From IMG/VR virus record IMGVR_UViG_3300027770_000162, positions 1 through 33,919 of that record: a stretch of DNA of 33,919 nt; one strand, 5' to 3'. Made by a program: the position numbers and the translations under genes. Each line of letters opens with the position of its first letter. The first letter of the stretch is position 1. The notes below the pieces were generated by a model, which had not been told where the DNA came from, did no database searches, and worked only from the letters and a program-made list of their open reading frames with translations. Source of the DNA: a virus. Below, piece after piece: positions 11,724 to 19,492 of the stretch.

Positions 11724-12050
11724 TCAACCAACGCTCACGGTATTGCTGACAACGGGGGTCGAACCGGCCCCGTCAGAGACGGTGCAGTTGAAGGTCGAGG
11801 TGTTGTTCGTTATGTCAGTCGCGCCTGTCGCCGCCGCTGTGCCGTCATTCACGTTTCCCGTTCCCGACACAACACCCCATGCGTAGGTGTAATTCCCGTC
11901 GCCGCCGCCTGCCGTGCAGACCATATTTTGCGTGGTTGTGTAGTTGCCAAGCGTACCCGTCCAGTATTGGGAGTCGGGCCCGACAGAGGCCGTAAGGGGC
12001 GGGTAGGTGATGGCGCCCTGCGCCAGAAGCAGTTGGGTAACGCCGCTCAT
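11724..12050 (-). CDS. Small Ig/PKD-like structural protein (108 aa)
   Basis: A 108-residue protein starting MSGVTQLLLAQGAI, with the start fixed by an ATGA overlap with the tail fibre gene. The body is beta-rich, Gly/Thr-rich and has two cysteines (NMVCTAGGGDGNYTYAWGV, then STFNCTVSDGAGSTPV). It resembles a PKD or immunoglobulin-like domain with a YxW-type core. Directly after the fibre gene, it is likely a fibre accessory or surface-binding protein. A longer open frame extends upstream in this register through the fibre gene, but its composition there is not protein-like. Confidence 0.6.
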   Translation of the reverse strand: MSGVTQLLLAQGAITYPPLTASVGPDSQYWTGTLGNYTTTQNMVCTAGGGDGNYTYAWGVVSGTGNVNDGTAAATGATDITNNTSTFNCTVSDGAGSTPVVSNTVSVG

Positions 12051-13348
12051 CAGGTCAGGCCCGTTCCTGAGATCAGCCACGTTGTCGAGGTCATCTTGAT
12101 CGCCGTGGCTAGACCGTAACGCGCCAGTGAGCGCGAGCCGGTTGTGCCGGTCCCCGCTAGGTACAGCGTGTCGGAGTTGATAGCGATGGTCACGACATTG
12201 GCCGTCATGTTGACGAATGAAAGCGTAGTGCCGACCACATAGGCCACCGAGGCGTTCGCGGCGATGGTGAAGGTCCGCGCGTTGGTGTCGGTTGACGGGT
12301 GGAAGATGTGCTTGTTCGCATCGCCCAGCACGGTCGTATAGTTGGCGCTCTGCGAGTTCTGCGGGACGGTGAGCGGATAGCCTGTACAGTTGGACAAGTC
12401 GCCGCTCGTCGGCGTTCCCAAAAGCGGGGTAGTCAGGCTGGGCGATGTGGCAAACACCAGAGAGCCAGAACCCGTCTCGTCGGTCATCGCCGTCGCCAGA
12501 TTGGCGCTCGACGACGTTCCAAGCCATGTGGCAATGCCGGACGCCAGCGATGTGATGCCCGTACCGCCAGAGCCCGCAGGCAGCGTTCCCGACACATCGG
12601 TCGTCAGTGATACCGCCCCGAAGGTGGGAGCGCCGCCCGCATTGCCATGCAGAACCGTGGTGGTGGTCCCAAGCGAGGCCATCGGCGTCGGCGCAGCCCC
12701 CGCACCGCCCCCTAAGACGAGGGCGCTGGCCGTGAGCGCCCCCGATGATGTCATAGCCGACGATGAGCTGTAGTACGGGATGCCGCCAGATGTGCCAGCG
12801 GTCAGTCCGGTGCCGCCGTAGCCAACGGCAAGGGTGCCCGCAAGGGTGATGGTCCCCGATGCCGTGATCGGCCCACCCGAAGTGGTCAGGCCGGTAGAAC
12901 CGCCGCTGATGGCAACGCTCGTGACGGTGCCGGGTGTGCCGGTCGCGGACCATGAACAGACCGATCCATCCGTAGTCAAAACCTTGCCCGCGTTGGAGGT
13001 CTGCGTCGGGAGCAGGGCGTTGATAGCCAGCGCCGCCGTGGTCTGGCCTGTACCGCCGTAGCTGATTCCGAGCGCATTGGTCAGGGTCAGGGTGGTGATC
13101 GTGCCGACCGCGCCGTAGGACAGGGCGTCACCCGATGCGGTGGGGACACCAAGGCCCGTCAGCTTGAAGCCACCAAGCGGGATGTTGGCGGTCGGCGTGG
13201 TCTGGCCGTCCTTGGTGAGCGCCGTGGTCAGGCCCGTGGCAAGGTCAGCCGTCAGGGCGTTGAACACCGATGAGCTGATTACTTGTCCAGCCGAGACGGG
13301 CTGACCGGCGCTGTTGATGACGAATGTGCCATTTCCATTGTAGCTCAT
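12050..13348 (-). CDS. Tail fibre protein (432 aa)
   Basis: A 432-residue Gly/Ser/Thr-rich protein. The N-terminus MSYNGNGTFVINSAGQPV, followed by FNALTADLATGLTTALTKDGQ, is typical of podovirus tail fibre attachment regions. The middle holds recurring trimeric-fibre turns such as YGGTGQTT, YGGTGLTAG and GSGGTGITS. The C-terminal part (about 330-432) is a compact beta domain (YTTVLGDANKHIFH, NARTFTIAANASVAYVVG) that probably binds the receptor or caps the fibre. No enzymatic motif is seen. It is linked to both neighbours by ATGA overlaps. Confidence 0.75.
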   Translation of the reverse strand: MSYNGNGTFVINSAGQPVSAGQVISSSVFNALTADLATGLTTALTKDGQTTPTANIPLGGFKLTGLGVPTASGDALSYGAVGTITTLTLTNALGISYGGTGQTTAALAINALLPTQTSNAGKVLTTDGSVCSWSATGTPGTVTSVAISGGSTGLTTSGGPITASGTITLAGTLAVGYGGTGLTAGTSGGIPYYSSSSAMTSSGALTASALVLGGGAGAAPTPMASLGTTTTVLHGNAGGAPTFGAVSLTTDVSGTLPAGSGGTGITSLASGIATWLGTSSSANLATAMTDETGSGSLVFATSPSLTTPLLGTPTSGDLSNCTGYPLTVPQNSQSANYTTVLGDANKHIFHPSTDTNARTFTIAANASVAYVVGTTLSFVNMTANVVTIAINSDTLYLAGTGTTGSRSLARYGLATAIKMTSTTWLISGTGLT

Positions 13349-15612
13349 TTTTTCATACCTTCGTATTGCTTGAGCAAGTCAGCTATTTTTTGAGGATTAC
13401 GGTCCAGAAGCGCCTTGCCAACTATGTCTCTCGCTTCTTGGCTGAGAGAGCCAGACATACTTAAAGCATCCACAATGCTTAACAGCTTTCTTGCGGCAAA
13501 TGTACCAGCCGCTTTAAGTGGGTCGCTTTTTGCAGACTCAATACCGAACTCGACAATCCACCGCGCGGAATCACCACGTTCGCCGCGCTGAACTGCCATT
13601 TCCTCAGAGAGCGGTGCCGTCTGCGATCCAAGGCTGGGGTGTAGCAATCGCTCATTTCCGCGAAGCGTTATTTCATGCTCAATGTTTGTAATAAAGCTGT
13701 TCGCCCTTTCGGGGGACTCAAACGCAGCGGTCAGCTTTTCGCGAACGGCGGGGGTCCGCACGGCGTCAAGGTTTAGCCTGTTGTTATTCAGACGCTCATA
13801 CAGATCGTTTATGAGTCCACCTTTGTAGGCTTCCCTTTGTTCTGCGGTACTTTTGGCGAGCCTTTCTTGAACATCCCTTGATGATGTTCTCGTGTCGAAA
13901 AGCTGCTTGTTGCCGTCCCGATAAGCCCGCTCTGCCGTAAGGTAGTCCCCGCCAGCAGATCGGGCGGCTGCGTAATCAGGGTTGAGCGTGTCAAGTTCCG
14001 CTAGAAATGGCTCCCTAGCCTTGACCAGCGAGCGACCAAGAGAATCAACTCTGCCAGTTATGGCATCAGTATGCGCTTCTATTTGCCGATCAAGTCCGCG
14101 CTTTGCCATATCAAGAAGGCGCATATTAGGGACGGCGGCAACAATAGGCTCGCCGCTGGAGGCTTCGCCAACAATGGCATACTCTGATGGGTTAAAGGGC
14201 CTGCCCTCTGTTACGGCGTCTATGCGCTCTAAACGCATACCTTCCCTAAGCCCGGTTTTGACTTCGGGGAGGTCTAGGAATTGTTGCAGCCGGGGCGTCC
14301 ACACAGCGCCGGGGGCATTGGCGCTGCCGTCAGCTTGCGCCTGTTGCATACGAACTTTAATGGCGTCTGCCGCCGCCCTTGCATTATTTGCAGCTTTCTT
14401 AGCACCATCAAGCGCAGACTTCGCGGCCTGCTCTTTGTCTGATGCCCCGGCATTTAGGTGTACGCTTTCGCCAGCGCGAGAGCGAGCGGCTGCGGCTTGT
14501 AGATTGGCGCGCTCTGCCGCTTGGACGGCTTGAGCGGCTTGGTCGGCGACACGAGACGCCTCGCCATACTGGGCTTCGAATTGCTGCGTAAGCGGGGCCG
14601 TGCTGCCGCCCTCGTAGGCTTTTTCGTAAAGCGGCTTTGCGGCGGCCCTTCTTTCTTCGCTATATGCCTTGATGTTTCCACGAGCAGCTTCCGGGTGGAC
14701 CCCAGCCGCGTCAGCCGCATCGTTCAAAATTCGATCATTCCGGCCCATGACCCTAGGAGAGCCGCGACCAATCGTGCCGATTGCCTCCCCCGCCGTAGTC
14801 CCCTGTTGCCGCGCCAGTGCAGCGGCGGCGTTGACGCCGCCCGGCCCCATCATTTCCGCCGTGGTGATCGGCTTTCCGGCTTTGGAAATGGAGTTCTGGG
14901 CCATGCCCTCAATGCTTGACCCGGTTCGCTCCATGAGGCCCGAGGCGTACCTTGCGGCCTGTTCTTCTGCCGTAAGGTTGCGGTTGGCGAGTCGCGCGCC
15001 TATTTGTTGGCCCACAGTCTTTGCAGCACCAACCGCTTCTGGGACAGCGGCAAAAGCAGCAGGGATTGCCGCCCCAACCGCAGCGTAAGGCAATATGTTG
15101 GCCGTGGCTTTTGCAAGCCTTTCTTGGGGGGAGCCAGCGCTGCCAAGGCCCTGAGCCGCGCCGTATGTTCCAGCGCCCAAAGTGCCCTTAGCCACGACGG
15201 GAACTACACTTAACGCCCTCCCACCCAATGTCGCGGTTTGCGTGGCCTTGGTCGCCTGAGCGGGAATCGTGACCTCTGGGGCCAAGGCTGTAGCAATCGC
15301 CAATGGCACTGTTTGAAGGGCCATATTAGAGAGCGGGTGTTGCTGCTGAAATGATTGCTGCTGAGATTCAACAGCCGCACGGTTGGCTCTCCAAGATTGG
15401 CCGGGAGTAATTTTGCCAGTCCACATTCGAGGATCGATGGCCGTGGTAAGCGCCGCCGTTACGTCTCTTGCGCCGGGAATGACATCAAGAATTGCGCCCG
15501 CTGCGCCACCCATAGTATCCATTGCGCCTAGACGCTTGGGGGCTACCGCAGCCCTAGCCCTAGCCGACGCTATGGCAATTGCTTGTTTTTGCTCAAGGGT
15601 AAGTTCTGCCAT
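13345..15612 (-). CDS. Putative internal virion / DNA ejection protein (755 aa)
   Basis: A 755-residue Ala-rich protein. The N-terminal third has Ala/Gly/Val-rich segments (GGAAGAILDVIPGAR, NILPYAAVGAAIPAAFAAVP) that could enter membranes. The middle has long coiled-coil helices (about 345-425, AQAVQAAERANLQAAAARS). The rest is charged and helical, without enzyme motifs. Size, composition and position between the fibre gene and another large helical protein fit an ejection protein of podoviruses, released into the host envelope with the DNA. The role is inferred from context. Its start shares a base with the upstream stop (TAATG), and it ends in an ATGA overlap with the fibre gene. Confidence 0.55.
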   Translation of the reverse strand: MAELTLEQKQAIAIASARARAAVAPKRLGAMDTMGGAAGAILDVIPGARDVTAALTTAIDPRMWTGKITPGQSWRANRAAVESQQQSFQQQHPLSNMALQTVPLAIATALAPEVTIPAQATKATQTATLGGRALSVVPVVAKGTLGAGTYGAAQGLGSAGSPQERLAKATANILPYAAVGAAIPAAFAAVPEAVGAAKTVGQQIGARLANRNLTAEEQAARYASGLMERTGSSIEGMAQNSISKAGKPITTAEMMGPGGVNAAAALARQQGTTAGEAIGTIGRGSPRVMGRNDRILNDAADAAGVHPEAARGNIKAYSEERRAAAKPLYEKAYEGGSTAPLTQQFEAQYGEASRVADQAAQAVQAAERANLQAAAARSRAGESVHLNAGASDKEQAAKSALDGAKKAANNARAAADAIKVRMQQAQADGSANAPGAVWTPRLQQFLDLPEVKTGLREGMRLERIDAVTEGRPFNPSEYAIVGEASSGEPIVAAVPNMRLLDMAKRGLDRQIEAHTDAITGRVDSLGRSLVKAREPFLAELDTLNPDYAAARSAGGDYLTAERAYRDGNKQLFDTRTSSRDVQERLAKSTAEQREAYKGGLINDLYERLNNNRLNLDAVRTPAVREKLTAAFESPERANSFITNIEHEITLRGNERLLHPSLGSQTAPLSEEMAVQRGERGDSARWIVEFGIESAKSDPLKAAGTFAARKLLSIVDALSMSGSLSQEARDIVGKALLDRNPQKIADLLKQYEGMKK

Positions 15613-17501
15613 TAGAATAGATCTTGTTCAGCCGGAGTCATGTGCGCCCATACATCAGCGGAAATGCTGGGGGGCCTAATGTGCGTTGTATGAGTCGGCG
15701 CTGGTTTAACTCCGGGGGCTGCGGGCGTGACAAGCGCCTGACCAGCGGCCTGACGACGCTCCACAACAAGCTGCATGGCGTCCAGAGTGGCGTTGTGGGC
15801 CTCAATAGAATTAGCCCCACTAAGCATTTTCTCGCCGCGCTCTATGTCGGCCTTACGCGGGATGCCGTTGGGGCTAAGGGCGCGAGCATAAGATGTGATG
15901 GCGTCCTCGTCCATTATATATGCTTGTGCCTGCTCTGGGCTGCTCGTGTTGTTGTCATAAAGACGCCGCATCCTGTTAAACGGAACAAAAGCCCCGCGAG
16001 GAAGTTGGCTGTAAGCCTCCTTCGCCAACGTAACCGCTTGTGGCATTTCGGCATTAGCAAATGTTGCCGCTCCGGCCCGTTGTCCAAGGGCTCTATTTTC
16101 TGCGTTTTGACCAACGTACTGAGAATTTATTTGAGCGACTCTTGCCCCAGCTTGTGCGGGCGTCATCCCCATACCCAAATAGTCTTGCGTCATTTGGTTG
16201 GTAATGGCTGCGCGATTAGACGCTCCTATTGCGCCCAAGCCGAGAGACTGGAAAGCTGATTTGTCACCAGACTCAGCTTGAGCAGCCCTCATTTTTATCG
16301 AGTCAGGATTTAATTGTCCGCTGGCGTTTTTGTCACGAGCCGCCTCCGCTGCCATCCGCGAGCTTTGCGCGTTAAATTGCTGCGTTCTGGCATTTAAGGC
16401 CGCAGTCTCGTCGGGCCTTGGATTGTACTCCAGCTTGATAGCGCCCGATGTGTCATTCTGCGACACCACAGAGCCAACCGGGAAGCCCGCCGCCCTGACT
16501 TGTTCAGGCGTCAGTATCGAATTGTGATCCGCAAACGCTTTCGTCATTATGGTTGAGCGAACGGCGTTCAATGCCTCTGACCCGGCAGAGGCGGTTTGCC
16601 TGATAACATTAGCTTGGGCATCACTGAATTGACCGCCCGTTATGAGCGCCTCAGCTTGGTCAGTCGCCCTTTTGACATCAGCCGTTCTTAGAGCTTCGGT
16701 GTGTGTGTCTTCATAAGTGCGAGCCTCTGTGACACGCCCTTCGGTGTAGGCGCGGGCGTCAGCCGTGTCGGCCTGCTGCTGTGCGCGGGAAATGCTTTGC
16801 TGGATGACGGGTATCATCCGAGCGGCGTTTTGGCGCACATACGGATTGGGGTCGCTATCAGCGTCCGAGATTGCCTTACTCAGGCCCGCTTGAAGCTGGG
16901 CCACAGACGGTCCAGCCGGTCGTGGAGTCGGCACGTTAATAGGGGCCATCGCGCCAGCGGGAGCAGGAGGGGGCGCTGCTGGCGGCATGGGCATGGGCGC
17001 GGCGTTGGGGTTAGGCCCCATGCCCATTGCGATTGACGCGCCAGATTGCGTGTTAGGCACCATGCCGGGAGGCGGGGCTGCGGGAGGCGGGGCGGCAACG
17101 GCAAGGGGGTTAGACGCGATTCCAGCCGCGCGCGAGGCACCGGATTGAGTGTCCATAACAGGTGGAGCGCCCAACGCTGCGGCTAGGGCTTGGGGCGCAA
17201 TTGCGGTGGGAGCCGGTTCTTCGGTGGGCATATAGGACGAGCCACGAGCAGCGGCTTGCTCCCTAGCTAATTTGTTTAGAAGGCCCGTTTCCTCAATAGA
17301 TTTACGCTCTCCGCGAGCGCCAACGTAAGACTTTAAGGCATTAGCCAAAATGCCCAATGTCGATGGCCTAGCAGCTATACCCTTGTAAGTAAGCACTTCA
17401 GGCTGTTGCAGGGCTTGCTCTTGAAGCGCCTGAGCCATTCTCTGTCGCTGCTGAAGTTCAGCAATTTGCGAATCATAATTCGTAAGGCTGATGTTCGCCA
17501 T
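15612..17501 (-). CDS. Putative internal virion / ejection protein (629 aa)
   Basis: A 629-residue Ala/Gln-rich protein. It starts with a coiled-coil (LTNYDSQIAELQQRQRMAQA), then a motif TYKGIAARPSTLGILANAL shared with the next upstream gene product. A Pro/Ala-rich low-complexity region follows (about 105-205, with repeats like NTQSGASIAMGMGPNP), then long helical stretches to the end. No catalytic motif is seen. The position next to the 755-residue protein suggests both are capsid-internal proteins injected with DNA. It lies 5 bases after the preceding gene. Confidence 0.55.
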   Translation of the reverse strand: MANISLTNYDSQIAELQQRQRMAQALQEQALQQPEVLTYKGIAARPSTLGILANALKSYVGARGERKSIEETGLLNKLAREQAAARGSSYMPTEEPAPTAIAPQALAAALGAPPVMDTQSGASRAAGIASNPLAVAAPPPAAPPPGMVPNTQSGASIAMGMGPNPNAAPMPMPPAAPPPAPAGAMAPINVPTPRPAGPSVAQLQAGLSKAISDADSDPNPYVRQNAARMIPVIQQSISRAQQQADTADARAYTEGRVTEARTYEDTHTEALRTADVKRATDQAEALITGGQFSDAQANVIRQTASAGSEALNAVRSTIMTKAFADHNSILTPEQVRAAGFPVGSVVSQNDTSGAIKLEYNPRPDETAALNARTQQFNAQSSRMAAEAARDKNASGQLNPDSIKMRAAQAESGDKSAFQSLGLGAIGASNRAAITNQMTQDYLGMGMTPAQAGARVAQINSQYVGQNAENRALGQRAGAATFANAEMPQAVTLAKEAYSQLPRGAFVPFNRMRRLYDNNTSSPEQAQAYIMDEDAITSYARALSPNGIPRKADIERGEKMLSGANSIEAHNATLDAMQLVVERRQAAGQALVTPAAPGVKPAPTHTTHIRPPSISADVWAHMTPAEQDLF

Positions 17502-17506
17502 TTTGC

Positions 17507-17818
17507 CTACCGAAACAAATTGCTGAGAGATTGCATTGGGTGCTGGGCAAAGTCACCAATGGTGGGCTTGGCAAAAACAGAATTCTTGTCAAACTCCTGC
17601 GGCCCACCCGCCTTTGCCGCCTTAATGCCCCGTCCCGCACCGTAGCCTTGAAGCGCCTTGGCAAGCATGGCCGCTCCGCTGGGTTGCGCGCTAATACCTT
17701 TATAAGACGAAGTGGTAATTGGAGACATCGCATCAGCGCCCATGTTTTGAGCGTTTTGCATTGCCGAAAGGCGAGCTTGTTCTTCTGCCGAAAGCGGCAA
17801 TCCCATTGGATAATTCAT
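17507..17818 (-). CDS. Small virion-module protein related to N-terminus of next gene product (103 aa)
   Basis: A 103-residue protein starting MNYPMGLPLSAEEQARLSAM. Residues 38-60 (SYKGISAQPSGAAMLAKALQ) clearly resemble TYKGIAARPSTLGILANAL in the 629-residue protein, including the following GRG. It may be an assembly factor or a third, small internal virion protein. The ATG lies in an overlap with the end of the S74-type tail gene. Confidence 0.6.
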   Translation of the reverse strand: MNYPMGLPLSAEEQARLSAMQNAQNMGADAMSPITTSSYKGISAQPSGAAMLAKALQGYGAGRGIKAAKAGGPQEFDKNSVFAKPTIGDFAQHPMQSLSNLFR

Positions 17819-19086
17819 GCGATTGCTCCGTAATCAACCATCAAGAATCCGCTTGAGTGAACCATGACGGCTTCGGGTTTGACTTTTTGCAATTCTTGCG
17901 CCATCACGCCGCGCTCGCGCCGGTCAAAGATATCGTATTCGTAGATGCCGATTCCAAGCGGGTGAGTGCCAACGCGCACGATGTTCGACTTCAGGCGTTT
18001 GTCAGAAAACATTCCTGCAATTTGCGCGCCAGCGCCCAAAGCAGAACCAATTCCCGCTGCGTTCGATGCGGCTTGATTGGCCTTGATGCCATAAATATCC
18101 ATAGCCGCTTGGCCTTGTTGTTGAACGCCTTGAAACACAGGAGCCGCCGCGACGTTCTGGCCGGTGTACTGCTGGAACTGCGGGTTCTGGATTTGCGAGC
18201 CGCCCATAAGCGCCGCGATCTCGTTGATCGGTTGATTCCGCAAGGCAAGCTGTTGCGCCAGAGATTGCTGAAGCGCGGTGTTGCCAAACTGCGCCCCGCC
18301 CAAGCCTTGATTGTACGCTTGGTTCTGGGCTTGGTTGTACAGGCCAGCGCCAGTAGCGGATTGGCCGAAGTTCTGGCCTTGCGCGGTGTTGTAGAAGCCA
18401 CCAGCGCCAAGCGCCTGATTGAAGCCTTGCTGATTGGCCGCTGTATCAAGGCCAATGCCCTGAAGCGCGGCTTGGGTGTACAGGTCGTTCTGTTGCTCGC
18501 CCTGCGTCCGCATGGAATTGTTGTACGCCTCAGACCCCGGCGTGATGCCTTGGTTAGCTAAACGCTGCTCGTTAGCCGCCCTTGATTGTTCGATCTGCGG
18601 GGCGAGGCGCGACATGATGGCTTGTTGCCCAGTCATTCCAGCGTTGACCGGCATCTGGGCAACGCCAGACAGGTCAAGCCCACTCTGAGCGCCGTACAGG
18701 CCCGCTTGCGGGCCGTAGTTTAGTTGCCCCGGTTGCCCAAGCGACGTTTGCAAATTAGGCAGATTGGCGCTGAACGGCGTGTTGAGGATGTCCTGTGCGT
18801 TGCCAATGCCCTGCTGGGCCACATCGGCAAGGCCACGCTGCACTTCCTGCTGCGACTCAAGGGTAGCTTGCGCGGCGGGCGTGAGCGTCTGGGTGACGGT
18901 GCCTTGCGGAGCGCCGTTAATGCCGGTGTTGGCCCAAGTTACGTTCTGATTGCCATAAGGGCTGATGATATTGGGATTCGACAGCGACGATCCTTGAGCC
19001 GCAGAGGCTTGGTTCGCAACGCCCTGCGCCGTAGCCGCGCCCACATAGTCAGGCGGCGTCGGCGCTCTTGGTGTACTTTTTCCCAT
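17815..19086 (-). CDS. Gln/Asn/Gly-rich tail protein with S74-type chaperone end (423 aa)
   Basis: A 423-residue protein. Residues 1-340 are Ala/Gln/Asn/Gly-rich with degenerate repeats (GFYNTAQGQNFG, GLYNQAQNQAYNQ, GAQFGNTALQQ). The final 60 residues carry the peptidase S74 intramolecular-chaperone signature: FSDKRLKSNI, RGVMAQELQ and VDYGAIA. Full S74 domains cut themselves off by a Ser-Lys dyad after helping fibres trimerise. Here the domain ends right after VDYGAI, so it may be short or non-cleaving. AGGGAACC precedes the ATG at 19086. The start overlaps the acetyltransferase gene by 38 bases. Confidence 0.65.
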   Translation of the reverse strand: MGKSTPRAPTPPDYVGAATAQGVANQASAAQGSSLSNPNIISPYGNQNVTWANTGINGAPQGTVTQTLTPAAQATLESQQEVQRGLADVAQQGIGNAQDILNTPFSANLPNLQTSLGQPGQLNYGPQAGLYGAQSGLDLSGVAQMPVNAGMTGQQAIMSRLAPQIEQSRAANEQRLANQGITPGSEAYNNSMRTQGEQQNDLYTQAALQGIGLDTAANQQGFNQALGAGGFYNTAQGQNFGQSATGAGLYNQAQNQAYNQGLGGAQFGNTALQQSLAQQLALRNQPINEIAALMGGSQIQNPQFQQYTGQNVAAAPVFQGVQQQGQAAMDIYGIKANQAASNAAGIGSALGAGAQIAGMFSDKRLKSNIVRVGTHPLGIGIYEYDIFDRRERGVMAQELQKVKPEAVMVHSSGFLMVDYGAIA

Positions 19087-19492
19087 ATCGGTTCCCTAAG
19101 AAACGGCAGTCGGTTTTCTTCAATGTATACAAGATTATATCACCGTCAGGAGAGGCGTCTTTAATGCGCCCCTCCTCAGTAAAGCCCATCTTCTCAACCA
19201 TCCTAATGCTCTTGGCATTAGCACTGCTGACCGGGGCAATGGCTTTCTCGATGTTGCATACGTTGTATGCGTAATCGAATATCGCCCCGATGAAGGCTGG
19301 AGTAATGCGGTCTTTGATGACGATGTGAACCACCATCGAACGCCTGTTCCAGTTTTCGTAAATGATGCCCGCTATGATCTCTCCGTCTTTTAACAGTCCG
19401 ATAGCTTGAGAACGGTCTGCGAAATATCCCGCATCAAGTTCTCCAGCCACCCAATACCCGATTTCCGGGCCATTTTCTATACGCCAGCCCAT
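19049..19492 (-). CDS. GNAT-family N-acetyltransferase-like protein (147 aa)
   Basis: A 147-residue protein with GNAT features: an EIIAGIIYENW beta strand, AFIGAIFDYAYN, then VSSANAKSIRMVEKMGFTEEG, the classical SxNxxSxxxxEKxGF end of motif A/B in RimJ-type enzymes. An acetyl-CoA-dependent acyl transfer is expected, substrate unknown. The ATG at 19492, with CAGGCGGG before it, overlaps the nozzle gene by 16 bases; an in-frame start at 19522 is an alternative. The C-terminal 20 residues are basic and lie in the overlap with the S74 gene. An enzyme gene amid tail genes is unusual and may modify virion or host proteins. Confidence 0.7.
   Translation of the reverse strand: MGWRIENGPEIGYWVAGELDAGYFADRSQAIGLLKDGEIIAGIIYENWNRRSMVVHIVIKDRITPAFIGAIFDYAYNVCNIEKAIAPVSSANAKSIRMVEKMGFTEEGRIKDASPDGDIILYTLKKTDCRFLGNRYGKKYTKSADAA

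Noticed and set aside
12051-12953. N-terminal part of a long minus-strand frame in the register of the Ig-like gene
   Set aside because: His/Arg/Trp/Cys-rich and not protein-like; it overlaps the tail fibre in another register. Only the portion from the ATG at 12050 downstream is accepted.
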